Assembly (NCBI RefSeq): GCF_003316875.1
Contig: NZ_QMIL01000003.1
Location: 1 to 64,000 of the forward strand
Source of the DNA: Aliidiomarina celeris
Lineage (GTDB): Bacteria; Pseudomonadota; Gammaproteobacteria; Enterobacterales; Alteromonadaceae
DNA: 64,000 nt
Direction: 5' to 3'
The stretch's first letter is position 1. The number at the start of each line of letters is the position of its first letter. A program made the position numbers and the translations under genes. The notes under the pieces were generated by a model, which was not told the DNA's origin, ran no database searches, and saw only the letters and a program-made list of their open reading frames with translations. Below, in pieces: positions 16,892 to 26,248 of the stretch.

Positions 16892-18830
16892 AATGACTCC
16901 CGGCTTTCTGCTTTACATGCCTAAAATATTGTTGCAAAAATAACTCAAGATTCAATAACATCCACACCAGCATGGCGTCAGTTGGCTGGCTGTTACTATC
17001 TCTGAGCAGCAATTGCATGAGAGCTCGTTTTTTGAGTAGACCTCGTTGAACAAGCTGACCATCAGGTAATAATTTCAAGGCTTCTCGTTGCAGAGGCGCT
17101 TTTAATTGTCCCGCTAATGGGACTGGAAATCCCACTTTTCTGCGGTGTAGTACGTCGTGGGGAAGCTCTCCTTCAAATGCATGTTTCAGAACAGCTTTAG
17201 GGATATCGTAAAGCTCTGAATTTGCCTGCCCACATTGAAATGCGGCTGCTCGTGCGGCTTCGTCATTTTTCCAAGCCATTTTTATTGACATGGGTAAGGA
17301 GAAGGCGAGCTCAACCAGTCGGTGATCGACGAAAGGAACCCGTGCTTCGACCCCAGCAGCCATCGTTGTGCTGTCGACTCTTTGCAGCAAACCAGGTAGA
17401 TGCAGATGTTCAAAACTATACAACATTTTGCTGGCATAATCCTTTTGAGGACATTCTTCAAAAAATACCTGAAGCGGAAGAGATACTCTTTTTTCCATCT
17501 CGGGTGCTACTAGTTCATCACTGAATAAATCGGGATAGTTTTTGAAATCTATGTATCGATATAGGTGTAAAAAATGGTCCAGTTCTGTAATAAATTGCTT
17601 AGTTCCATAGCGTGCTTTTAAGTTTTTTGTCAGTTCACTATTGGCAGATAACTTGCCGTCATGCATTAGTTTTAAATTATTGTAGTCGTCCGCACTGCGA
17701 AACAAACGGCCGTAACCGGCAAAAATCTCATCTGCTCCTTCTCCTGATAAAACAACGGTAATCTGTTGTTTGAGCACCTTTGACATCAGGTAGAGAGGCA
17801 CTTCATTAGGGACCCCTAAGGGAGCGTCTTTATAGCAAATAAGATCACGCAGGTTGTCTAAATAGTCAGCATTGCTCAATACGATTTCATGATGTTCGGT
17901 CTGAAATTTTTTAGCCACGATAGCTGCATAATCAAATTCATTGAAGCCTGCTTCTTCAAAGCCCACCGTAAAGGTTTTGATGGGGGAGCGGCTTGCTTTA
18001 CTCATGGCTGCTACAACAGCACTAGAGTCGACTCCACCAGATAAATAAGCGCCAATAGGCACATCGGAAATCATGCGGTATTCAACCGATGATTGAAACA
18101 GGGCCCTAACGTCGTTGCTGGCAGCGATAGGATCCTGAGCTGAGGTTTCAGCAGGGATGTTTTGTGCCAGACAATAGTATCGGGTTTCCTGCCATTCACC
18201 ATTTGCGCGTCGATGCAACATATGGCCGGGAGGCAAGGGTCTGATCTCTTCAAAAAAACTTTGTGTGGTTAACGGGTAACGAAACGAAAAGTAGCTTGCT
18301 ACGGCTGTAAGGTTTAATGTTGGTGCAGTTGGCATAAGAGCCAATAAAGATTTAGCTTCTGATGCAAATCCAAACTCATTGTTTTGGTGATAAACATAGA
18401 GCGGTTTTATGCCAAAACGATCTCTCACCAGGGTCAGGCTCCCCGTTTCATGGCAAAAAATGGCAAAGGCAAACATTCCAATGAACCGATGAACAGACTC
18501 GGCTCCCCAGTAGTCCCAGCCATTGATTAATACTTCGGTGTCACTATCGGTACGAAAATCATAGCCAGCTGTTAGCAATTGTTTTTTTAAATCTGCATAA
18601 TTATAGATTTCACCGTTAAACACAGCCGTAAAGCGACCATTTACCGATGTCATCGGTTGTCTGGAGTGAGAGGCTAAATCGATGATACTTAAGCGACGAT
18701 GGCCTAACTGAAGATGCTGGCCTATCCGTTGATAACCCCAGTCATCAGGGCCGCGATGCTGTTGTAAATGCAGGGCTGCTATAAAAGCATTTTTTGTTGC
18801 ATTACCGTACCAGCCCAGAATACCGCACAT
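16878..18830 (-). CDS. asnB: asparagine synthase-type glutamine amidotransferase
   Basis: 650 residues. The start is placed at the ATG of MCGILGWYG so that the N-terminal cysteine, nucleophile of the class II glutaminase, is exposed; an in-frame ATG two codons upstream would hide it. The glutaminase part shows HRGPDDWG, GHRRLSIIDL, NGEIYNY. The synthetase part shows the PP-loop SGGVDSS and the GEGADEIFAGYGR segment. In surface-polysaccharide loci such proteins usually amidate a sugar acid rather than make free asparagine (known for other loci; inference here). Twelve bases after the TagD-like gene. Confidence 0.82.
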   Translation of the reverse strand: MCGILGWYGNATKNAFIAALHLQQHRGPDDWGYQRIGQHLQLGHRRLSIIDLASHSRQPMTSVNGRFTAVFNGEIYNYADLKKQLLTAGYDFRTDSDTEVLINGWDYWGAESVHRFIGMFAFAIFCHETGSLTLVRDRFGIKPLYVYHQNNEFGFASEAKSLLALMPTAPTLNLTAVASYFSFRYPLTTQSFFEEIRPLPPGHMLHRRANGEWQETRYYCLAQNIPAETSAQDPIAASNDVRALFQSSVEYRMISDVPIGAYLSGGVDSSAVVAAMSKASRSPIKTFTVGFEEAGFNEFDYAAIVAKKFQTEHHEIVLSNADYLDNLRDLICYKDAPLGVPNEVPLYLMSKVLKQQITVVLSGEGADEIFAGYGRLFRSADDYNNLKLMHDGKLSANSELTKNLKARYGTKQFITELDHFLHLYRYIDFKNYPDLFSDELVAPEMEKRVSLPLQVFFEECPQKDYASKMLYSFEHLHLPGLLQRVDSTTMAAGVEARVPFVDHRLVELAFSLPMSIKMAWKNDEAARAAAFQCGQANSELYDIPKAVLKHAFEGELPHDVLHRRKVGFPVPLAGQLKAPLQREALKLLPDGQLVQRGLLKKRALMQLLLRDSNSQPTDAMLVWMLLNLELFLQQYFRHVKQKAGSHYDIA

Positions 18831-18842
18831 TAGCAATAGCCT

Positions 18843-19265
18843 CTAAATTTTGTCATTTCTGATTTTACGTAAAACATCATTGATAAGCGTTGAAGATGTG
18901 CCTTTGGTGTATGGGAAATAAACAATTCGTACCCCAACGACTTTGAACTGCTCTTCCAAATCTTGCCATTTATCGCTCTGGTACCAGTCATCTCCAACAA
19001 ACATGACGTCGAATTTGAGTTTACTCCATGCATCGAGTTTATCCATATGCTCCTGCGGAACAACTGCATCGACGTATTTAATCGAGCGAACAATTTCCAT
19101 ACGCTCTTCAAAGCAAATAACGGATTTTTTATTTTTATAAGCAACCAGTTCGTCCGTAGTGATGCCTACAATGAGTTTATCGCACATTGCCTTTGCGTTA
19201 CGTAGCAGGTTCAAATGGCCAATGTGGAATAAATCAAATACTCCTGTGGTGTAACCAATGATCAT
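18843..19265 (-). CDS. TagD-like glycerol-3-phosphate-type cytidylyltransferase
   Basis: A 140-residue single-domain nucleotidyltransferase with GVFDLFHIGHLN (HxGH at residues 14-17), FVGDDWYQSDKW and the C-terminal YTKGTSST equivalent of RTxGxSTT. It should make a CDP-alcohol, classically CDP-glycerol from glycerol 3-phosphate. It is a second copy of the same domain that is fused to PEP mutase at 10451. It probably supplies one of the TagF-like transferases. Translation starts behind AAAGGTG. It heads the minus-strand trio with asnB and a GT2. Confidence 0.85.
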   Translation of the reverse strand: MIIGYTTGVFDLFHIGHLNLLRNAKAMCDKLIVGITTDELVAYKNKKSVICFEERMEIVRSIKYVDAVVPQEHMDKLDAWSKLKFDVMFVGDDWYQSDKWQDLEEQFKVVGVRIVYFPYTKGTSSTLINDVLRKIRNDKI

Positions 19266-19421
19266 ATTTTCACCTTTAGACGATTTATTACGTAATATCG
19301 GTAGCTTAGCCTCATTCTTGAGCCTACTCTATGATTAAGTTACTTTATTCATAAATAATTGTATATTTGCGTTGTTTAGCCGATAACGCTAAATAGACTT
19401 AAACTTTAAGGTGGTGCGATT

Positions 19422-20738
19422 ATGCCTGTGGCTAAGCCATATGAACCTTTTATTTCTCTGGTAATTCCAACGAGGAATCGCCCCGACTTGGTGGCATATT
19501 GCCTTGCTTGCATTGCGGCGCAAACCCATACGGATTATGAAGTTATTCTGTCTGACAACGGTACTACTCAGCGCTGTGATGCGCAGTTTACCCCGTACCA
19601 GAATGATGTTCGGTTTACGTATGTTCGCCCTCCGGCTGAAATGAATATGTGTGATCATTGGCAGTTTGCTGTTTCTTTCGCAAAAGGTGAGTATGTCACG
19701 ATACTAAGTGAAAAATTTATGCTGCGGCCTGATGCCTTAGCGCTTCTGTTTCAGATGGCAAAACAGTATGGAGCTGATATCTTTAGTTGGCAGTTTGAGC
19801 GGTTTGAGGCTGAGGGGAATGATATTTCTCACGGCCACTATCATCCACTAATGAAGCCTGTTGCGCCAACATATTACAGTCCGGTTGATGAATTAAAACG
19901 GAGACTGAGTTTTGATACTCCGACTTTTTGTCGTCAACTTCGCCACAAAACCAGCTATGGCAAAATGTATTCAGGTTGTGTAAAACGAAGTATTTTACTT
20001 AGAGCGCAAGCCCATTTTGGCAGTGTGTTCCAGCCTTATAGCCCTGACTATACTTCTATGATTGCCTTGCTCAATGAAAGTGAACAAGCAATAGACGTCG
20101 GTCAAAGTCTTATGATCGTCGTCTTTGCTAGCCAAATCTCACTGGGAGAGGCGTCTAAAGTGTCGTTGCAGGTTACTGCAAGTTATTGTTTAGAATACAA
20201 TAATGTGATTGCTGACTTTACCCGGTGTACTTTATTCCCGGGGGCTTGGGTTGGTCACAACAGTTTTATAGCTTACGACTATTACTCCATGGGTGTGAAA
20301 GCTCAGTATGGTCCACTGACTACATTGACTGTTAACCGGACCAACTTATTAAGTTGGTTGTTGACCGATATCGATGATGTATCTGACTGGGGGGGCTATG
20401 ATGAGTTAAAGCTTAGAGCCGCCATTGATTATCATCTTTCACAGTTTGAACCATCAATTCAGATAGAGATACTACGCAGGGCTAATGAACCTGAGTATAA
20501 TAAGCCATGTTTAAGGGAAATTTATCACTCTGGTTTAACTAAGTTACAAGATATGCCACCTAATTTGACAGCAGAAGCATTGGCTCAGATGCACTGGTGC
20601 GATGGTGTTGCGCCAGCCAGAAAAAATGTACTTAATCAGGATGAGGGTATCATGGCCGCCGTCGAATATTGCTATCGCTACAATGCGTATAGTTGTAAGT
20701 TATTGAACATTCAACCATCCAGCATTGAACATGCCTGA
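19422..20738 (+). CDS. GT2 family glycosyltransferase
   Basis: 438 residues with the GT-A start ISLVIPTRNRPDLVAYCLA, YEVILSDNGTT and a mid-domain AKGEYVTILSEKFML in place of the usual DXD stretch. The C-terminal 200 residues are not recognised. A good ribosome site (AAGGTGG) precedes the ATG. The reading frame runs 14 bases into the next gene. It is divergent from the TagD-like gene across 156 bp that must hold promoters for both sides. Donor and acceptor are unknown. Confidence 0.75.
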   Translation: MPVAKPYEPFISLVIPTRNRPDLVAYCLACIAAQTHTDYEVILSDNGTTQRCDAQFTPYQNDVRFTYVRPPAEMNMCDHWQFAVSFAKGEYVTILSEKFMLRPDALALLFQMAKQYGADIFSWQFERFEAEGNDISHGHYHPLMKPVAPTYYSPVDELKRRLSFDTPTFCRQLRHKTSYGKMYSGCVKRSILLRAQAHFGSVFQPYSPDYTSMIALLNESEQAIDVGQSLMIVVFASQISLGEASKVSLQVTASYCLEYNNVIADFTRCTLFPGAWVGHNSFIAYDYYSMGVKAQYGPLTTLTVNRTNLLSWLLTDIDDVSDWGGYDELKLRAAIDYHLSQFEPSIQIEILRRANEPEYNKPCLREIYHSGLTKLQDMPPNLTAEALAQMHWCDGVAPARKNVLNQDEGIMAAVEYCYRYNAYSCKLLNIQPSSIEHA

Positions 20739-22530
20739 CGTATTACAGGACGTTGAACAACTCGCGCAGTGGATGAAACAACAGCCAGCGATACCAAAGC
20801 TGGGGTTTTTACTTTTTCCATCTGCAGTATCCAATCAGTTAACTGACTTTGTCGCTGACTGTTACACCTATGCTGCTGGCCATGTTAGTAGCTGTGTTGT
20901 TTATGCAAATATGGATTTGGCTGAGGTATTAACGCAACTGGCAGATATACCGGTGACAATTGTGTCTTTGTCACTTCTGCAGCAACATAGTGCAGTTCAC
21001 CAATGCTGTGGACTGGATATGCTGTTTATTCAGGAAAGCTATTTTGCTCCAGAGTTAAAATTACCAAAAAGTTTACTTAAGGTGGGGTTGCCGCACGGCA
21101 CTGACATTCCGATTAAGAAAACGCTAACCACCTATGGTGGCCTGTTGGAATTTGATTATGTACTGGCGACGTCGGCTTATCCAGCGATGGATGATCAGGC
21201 ATTTTATCACGACTATCCACTACCACTGCGAAACCACCAACGACCATTCTGTTGTGTTATCCCCTTTGGTATGCCAAAGTTTGACCGGTTTTTGCGTCAG
21301 TGCAGGCTAGTGGGTGAACCCGATAGTATTATTTTTCATTTATCTAACCTACGCATCGAAAGTCCGGATGTTATTTCGCTTAGTTCACAGCTGATCCCAC
21401 TGATACTTCAGGCTTTTCCACACTATAATGTTATTTTAAGGCCATACCCTGCAGACTTAACGCACCCGGATATCGAAGCATTGATTAAGATAGGGCAAGG
21501 CTTTAGTAACTTCAAGGTTAGCGACAGTCCGTCTTATATCAACGACTACGCTCGTGGCGCAGTCATGTTGTGTTTTCGAGATTACTCGGAGCATTTGTTT
21601 GCGCAAGCGACTGGCCGGCCAGTGCTGAATTTGAACGAGGAGCCGGAGCGGTTGTTGGCTAAAATTGAGCATACCTTATCAAATAAGGGAACAAGCCGTA
21701 CTGGGCCGCATGTTTTTAACCCCGGAAACGCAGTCAACTACCTCTTAAGTCAGCTTGATTATATGCTTTCAGCAAAGACACACCCAGACTGGCAGTATTT
21801 TCAACTGAGCATGACGGATAGCGAGACTGAAGTCGCTTCATTGATTCAGCGTCATCTGAGAGGACGCTCTCCCTTTCATAAACTGGCGCTGGCAGCGCTG
21901 GTAAAATTCCCAGAACAGTTTAGTTACGTGTTAGCTGCAGTCGTCTCGTTAAGCCGTGCGCCTTTACTGGCCAATCAGCGGTTGGCACAGCTTTATTGGA
22001 AAAAAGCAGTTGAGATTGTTGCCAACTGGTTGGAAGTTCGTCCAATTGATGAGCAACAGTTGACCTTGTTAGCAGGCTATCTGGGGCATGCAAATAAGGC
22101 TTGCCAACATTATTTGTGTTTTCCGGAGCAATGTAGCGAGGCTTATCGGGCATTTAGTCTGAGGTTGGCGATTGTGCTGAAAACGGTTAAACCGCAAGCT
22201 GTGACTGTGATTTCAAGTACTTTTCGTCATGCTCAGGATGAAACAAAGACGTTGTCAGGTGGGGTTGTGCAACTTTATGGTGCCGGAGAGTTGGGACGGC
22301 GATATGGTCTGAATACCAGATTCAAGAAAGACTTTGAAATTGTTAACTGGGTAGATCAAAGTGAGAATATGCAGGGTAAAACAGTAGAGGGAATCACGAT
22401 TTCGGCACCTTGTACCCTGATCCAGTTTAATGCCCCCGTGCTTGTTTGCTCAGTTGCTTATGCTGAAGAAATATATTGCTATCTTAAACAGCAATTAGGG
22501 CTGCAACAGGACATCTATTTCGTAGAATAA
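20725..22530 (+). CDS. putative GT-B transferase (CDP-glycerol transferase-like) with C-terminal Rossmann-like module
   Basis: 601 residues without a firm family assignment. The middle resembles TagF-type enzymes: VGLPHGTDIPIKK, then NVILRPYPADLTHPD, then VSDSPSYINDYARGAVMLC, in the order and spacing of the HG, LHP and TDYSS motifs. Residues about 400-510 are helical and unassigned. Residues about 512-601 (VVQLYGAGELGRRYG, VNWVDQSE, VLVCSVAYAEE) are the small Rossmann-like module seen in other island proteins. Overlaps the GT2 by 14 bases. It may use the CDP-alcohol made by the TagD-like protein (inference). Confidence 0.5.
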   Translation: MNMPDVLQDVEQLAQWMKQQPAIPKLGFLLFPSAVSNQLTDFVADCYTYAAGHVSSCVVYANMDLAEVLTQLADIPVTIVSLSLLQQHSAVHQCCGLDMLFIQESYFAPELKLPKSLLKVGLPHGTDIPIKKTLTTYGGLLEFDYVLATSAYPAMDDQAFYHDYPLPLRNHQRPFCCVIPFGMPKFDRFLRQCRLVGEPDSIIFHLSNLRIESPDVISLSSQLIPLILQAFPHYNVILRPYPADLTHPDIEALIKIGQGFSNFKVSDSPSYINDYARGAVMLCFRDYSEHLFAQATGRPVLNLNEEPERLLAKIEHTLSNKGTSRTGPHVFNPGNAVNYLLSQLDYMLSAKTHPDWQYFQLSMTDSETEVASLIQRHLRGRSPFHKLALAALVKFPEQFSYVLAAVVSLSRAPLLANQRLAQLYWKKAVEIVANWLEVRPIDEQQLTLLAGYLGHANKACQHYLCFPEQCSEAYRAFSLRLAIVLKTVKPQAVTVISSTFRHAQDETKTLSGGVVQLYGAGELGRRYGLNTRFKKDFEIVNWVDQSENMQGKTVEGITISAPCTLIQFNAPVLVCSVAYAEEIYCYLKQQLGLQQDIYFVE

Positions 22531-22633
22531 CTGGCATGGTATATGCTGTTACTGCAGATAATTAATCTGGCGTCAAAAATTAGCTCCATGTATGTAGCTT
22601 GACCGGAGATGGACACAGTGTGAGGGATATCTA

Positions 22634-23404
22634 ATGACAAAAGCGGTCATATTGGCAGGTGGTTTAGGCACCCGCATTAGCGAAGAGTCGCATTTGCGGC
22701 CTAAGCCCATGATTGAAATTGGTGGCAAACCCATCCTCTGGCATATCATGAAAATATACTCCGCTCATGGCATAAACGACTTTGTTATCTGCTTGGGGTA
22801 CAAGGGATATATTATTAAAGAGTACTTTGCCAATTACTTTTTGCATATGTCTGATGTCACTTTTGATATGCGCTCAAACCAGATGGAAGTTCATGAAAAG
22901 CATGTAGAGCCTTGGCGGGTTACGCTGGTTGATACAGGTGAGAGTAGTATGACGGGTGGCCGGTTGAGACGCATCAAAGATTATGTAGGCGATGAAACCT
23001 TTTGTTTCACTTATGGTGATGGCGTCGCTGATATCAATATTCAAAAGGCCTTACAGCATCACAAAACAGTAGGAAAAATGGCAACTATCACGGCAATTCA
23101 GCCTCCCGGGCGCTACGGTGCATTGAATATCAATAATGGTTTAGTACAACAATTTCAAGAAAAACCGGCTGGTGATGGTGCCTGGATCAACGGTGGCTTT
23201 TTTGTGTTGGAACCTGCAGTTTTTGAGTATCTGCATCAGGATAGCGATAGTTTTGAAAACCAGCCACTAATGCAGCTAGCCAAACAAGGTCAACTGAATG
23301 CCTATCATCACAATGGGTTCTGGCAGGCGATGGATACATTGCGTGATAAAAATCAACTCGAGGCGCAGTGGCAATCCGGTGAGGCACCATGGAAGATTTG
23401 GTAG
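22634..23404 (+). CDS. rfbF: glucose-1-phosphate cytidylyltransferase
   Basis: Makes CDP-glucose from CTP and glucose 1-phosphate, the entry to CDP-deoxysugars. The 256-residue product has the nucleotidyltransferase loop [19 protein letters not shown], with the E-E-S and RPKPM pattern typical of RfbF, followed by [13 protein letters not shown] and [11 protein letters not shown]. It overlaps rfbG by 16 bases. It marks the beginning of the CDP-sugar sub-operon that runs without sizable gaps to 30365. Confidence 0.94.
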   Translation: MTKAVILAGGLGTRISEESHLRPKPMIEIGGKPILWHIMKIYSAHGINDFVICLGYKGYIIKEYFANYFLHMSDVTFDMRSNQMEVHEKHVEPWRVTLVDTGESSMTGGRLRRIKDYVGDETFCFTYGDGVADINIQKALQHHKTVGKMATITAIQPPGRYGALNINNGLVQQFQEKPAGDGAWINGGFFVLEPAVFEYLHQDSDSFENQPLMQLAKQGQLNAYHHNGFWQAMDTLRDKNQLEAQWQSGEAPWKIW

Positions 23405-24480
23405 CATCTTGCTTTAATGGTGTCTTTGCTGGAAAACGCGTGCTGTTAACCGGCCATACCGGATTTAAAGGGAGTTGGTTGGCATTATGGTTGCAACAAC
23501 TGGGTGCTGATGTGACTGGAGTTAGTCTGGCACCAGATACCGAGCCTGCACACTGGCCATTGCTTAACCTTAGCGGCAAACATTTTGTACAGGATATTTG
23601 CGATGCCGGGGCTGTCAGACAAATTGTCGATGCTGTGAGACCGGAACTGGTATTGCATCTTGCCGCCCAGCCACTGGTTCGCAAATCGTACGCCGATCCG
23701 TTATCGACCTGGCAAAGCAATGTTATCGGGACTGTGAATGTACTAGAGGCCTGCCGTATGCAAGGCTCGGTGCAAGCTATTATTGTGGTTACCACCGATA
23801 AAGTTTACGACAACCCTGAAACCGGTATTGCTTTTACTGAGCAACTGCCACTAGGAGGGCATGATCCATACAGTGCATCAAAAGCCGCCTGTGAACTTGT
23901 GGTACAAAGTTATCAGCGCAGCTTTTTCTCAGCAGATGGTCCACTGCTGGCGAGTGCCCGTGCTGGCAATGTGATTGGTGGTGGTGACTGGGCTGCAGAT
24001 CGGCTGATCCCTGATGTTGTCAGAGCCTGTCAGGCTGACTCTGATTTGGTTATTCGTTCGCCACATGCTATCCGGCCATGGCAGCACGTGTTGGATTCAT
24101 TATCTGGTTATTTGTTGCTGGCCGCGGGTCTGTTGCAAGAGCGGCAAGAGCTGGCTAGTGCCTGGAATTTTGGTCCGGCGCAAACCGATAGTATTACTGT
24201 ACTTGATGTGTTGACATTGATGCAGCAGCATTGGCCTCAGTTGCACTGGCAAATTGATAGTACATCTACAGAGTGGCATGAAGCCGGCTTACTTCGGCTG
24301 GATACTACCAAAGCCAGGCAGTTACTTCAGTGGCAACCGGTGTGGGACGTGACTCAGGCAGCACAACAGACGGCGCTGTGGTATCAGGCCTATTATCAGC
24401 AGCGTCCATTGCTGACATTACAACAATTGCAGCGGTACATCACTGATGCCCGGCAACAGGGTGCAGTATGGACAAGCTAA
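23389..24480 (+). CDS. rfbG: CDP-glucose 4,6-dehydratase
   Basis: NAD-dependent extended SDR converting CDP-glucose to CDP-4-keto-6-deoxyglucose. The 363-residue product shows [15 protein letters not shown] (the RfbG-specific form of the glycine-rich loop), [19 protein letters not shown] and the catalytic YSASK. It overlaps both neighbours (16 bases with rfbF, 13 with the epimerase gene). Its product is the branch point for 3-C-methyl, 3-amino or 4-amino sugars. Confidence 0.94.
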   Translation: MEDLVASCFNGVFAGKRVLLTGHTGFKGSWLALWLQQLGADVTGVSLAPDTEPAHWPLLNLSGKHFVQDICDAGAVRQIVDAVRPELVLHLAAQPLVRKSYADPLSTWQSNVIGTVNVLEACRMQGSVQAIIVVTTDKVYDNPETGIAFTEQLPLGGHDPYSASKAACELVVQSYQRSFFSADGPLLASARAGNVIGGGDWAADRLIPDVVRACQADSDLVIRSPHAIRPWQHVLDSLSGYLLLAAGLLQERQELASAWNFGPAQTDSITVLDVLTLMQQHWPQLHWQIDSTSTEWHEAGLLRLDTTKARQLLQWQPVWDVTQAAQQTALWYQAYYQQRPLLTLQQLQRYITDARQQGAVWTS

Positions 24481-25028
24481 AGCGAAGCAGCACCGGCATT
24501 ACAGGGGTTGAGCTGATTAGCTCGATGCGGCATACGGATAACCGTGGCAGTTTCAGCCGCTGGTTTTGTCAAAATGAACTGGCAGAGTCCCTGCCGGGAC
24601 AACAGATTGTGCAAATTAACCATTCTGTAAGTACTCAGCAAGGGACTGTGCGAGGTATGCATTTTCAGTACCCACCTTTTGCAGAGTTTAAACTGGTGCG
24701 TTGTATTGCCGGCCGGGTATATGACGTGGCACTGGATCTCCGCGCTGATTCTGCAAGCTTTATGCAGCATGTGAGCGTGGAGTTATCTGCTGAGAATGAC
24801 ACTATGTTATTAATTCCGCCTGGTTGTGCCCATGGCTTTCAAACTCTGACAGACAATGCAGAATTGCTTTACCTGCATACAGCCTTTTATCAACCAGACT
24901 CTGAAGGTGGGCTGCGTTTTAACGATCCAGCTCTTAAGATTGACTGGCCCTTGCCGATAAGCTGTGTATCTGACCGTGATGCACAGTTACCCATGCTAAA
25001 CCAATATGTTTCCGGACTTAAATTATGA
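24468..25028 (+). CDS. RmlC-like sugar 3,5-epimerase
   Basis: 186-residue cupin of the dTDP-4-keto-6-deoxyhexose 3,5-epimerase family: DNRGSFSRWF, GTVRGMHFQYPP with the catalytic histidine, VYDVALDLRADS, and PPGCAHGFQTL. Since it follows rfbF-rfbG its substrate should be CDP-4-keto-6-deoxyglucose or its C-methylated product rather than a dTDP-sugar (inference). It overlaps its neighbours by 13 and 4 bases. Confidence 0.88.
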   Translation: MDKLKRSSTGITGVELISSMRHTDNRGSFSRWFCQNELAESLPGQQIVQINHSVSTQQGTVRGMHFQYPPFAEFKLVRCIAGRVYDVALDLRADSASFMQHVSVELSAENDTMLLIPPGCAHGFQTLTDNAELLYLHTAFYQPDSEGGLRFNDPALKIDWPLPISCVSDRDAQLPMLNQYVSGLKL

Positions 25029-26248
25029 AATGTCGGCATTGCCAGAACGAGTTAACGCTACCATTGGTTGATCTCGGTGTTATGCCTCCATCAAATGCTT
25101 ATCTTAGTCAAGCAGATCTGACGACCAGAGAGGCTTGTTACCCACTTAAAGTTTCGGTTTGTCAGCATTGTTGGTTGGTGCAAACTGAGGATTTCACCAG
25201 AGCTGATCAGCTGTTTACTGAGGATTATGCTTATTTTTCTTCAACTTCTGCCAGCTGGTTGGAACATGCCAGAAGATTTGCTGATGCCACCATAAATAAA
25301 CTGTCATTAAATAAGCATAGTTTTGTGGTTGAACTGGCCTCTAACGATGGTTATTTGCTGAAAAACTATGTTGAAGCGGGCATTCCTTGTCTCGGTGTCG
25401 AGCCGACAGCTGCGACGGCAGCCGCCGCCAGGAAGCTTGGTATAAACGTTGTTTCTGAGTTTTTTGGTGAGCAAAAAGCAATCGAATTAGCAAAACAGTA
25501 CCAGCAGGCTGGTTTAATAGTAGCAAATAACGTGTTGGCACATGTGCCTGATATTAATGATTTTGTAAAAGGAATCGCCCACCTACTTGCGCCTGAGGGC
25601 TGTGTTAGTGTCGAGTTTCCTCATCTGTTAAATCTACTGCAGTTGTGTCAGTTTGATACCATTTATCATGAGCATTACTCTTATTTATCCTTGTACACAG
25701 TACAGCGTATTTTTGCCAGGGTAGGGTTGCGTGTGTTTCACGTTGAGCAATTATCAACACATGGTGGCAGCTTAAGAGTATGGCTGTGTCATGAACCTAG
25801 TCAGCATATGACTCAGACCTCGGTTAGCCGCGTATTGGAAGAGGAAAAAAAAGCGGGTTTGCAAAGTGCTGATGCCTATAGTGGTTTTCAGGCCCGTGTA
25901 GATAATGTTGTTAAACAGCTAAAATGTTTCTTCAGTGAAAGCGAGCTCAGTGGTAAGACTGTGTTGGCCTATGGTGCCGCCGCTAAAGGTAATACGTTGT
26001 TAAATTATGCGGGTATCAAGAAGGACCAGTTGGCTGTAGTCGCTGATGCAGCACCATCTAAACAGGGTAAGTTTTTACCAGGTAGCCATGTACCTATCGT
26101 GCCTCCGGCACATCTGGCGGATCTGAAGCCAGATTATGTGGTAATCCTGCCCTGGAACATCAGCACCGAGATTATTGCGCAACTCAAGCCTGTCCTGGTT
26201 GATTCGGTGCGATTTATTACAGCCATTCCGGAGTTGAAACTACAATGA
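25025..26248 (+). CDS. sugar C-methyltransferase (TylC3/NovU/TcaB9 type)
   Basis: 407 residues in three parts. The N-terminal zinc-binding domain has MKCRHC and VCQHCW. The SAM-binding domain has VVELASNDGYLL and NNVLAHVPD. The C-terminal domain, about residues 311-407, has VLAYGAAAKGNTLL and PDYVVILPW. The conserved IYHEHYSYLS carries the Tyr/Glu/His residues that act as base in TcaB9. It should methylate carbon 3 (or 5) of the CDP-4-keto-6-deoxy sugar, giving a branched-chain sugar. The order rfbF-rfbG-epimerase-C-methyltransferase supports this. Confidence 0.9.
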   Translation: MKCRHCQNELTLPLVDLGVMPPSNAYLSQADLTTREACYPLKVSVCQHCWLVQTEDFTRADQLFTEDYAYFSSTSASWLEHARRFADATINKLSLNKHSFVVELASNDGYLLKNYVEAGIPCLGVEPTAATAAAARKLGINVVSEFFGEQKAIELAKQYQQAGLIVANNVLAHVPDINDFVKGIAHLLAPEGCVSVEFPHLLNLLQLCQFDTIYHEHYSYLSLYTVQRIFARVGLRVFHVEQLSTHGGSLRVWLCHEPSQHMTQTSVSRVLEEEKKAGLQSADAYSGFQARVDNVVKQLKCFFSESELSGKTVLAYGAAAKGNTLLNYAGIKKDQLAVVADAAPSKQGKFLPGSHVPIVPPAHLADLKPDYVVILPWNISTEIIAQLKPVLVDSVRFITAIPELKLQ

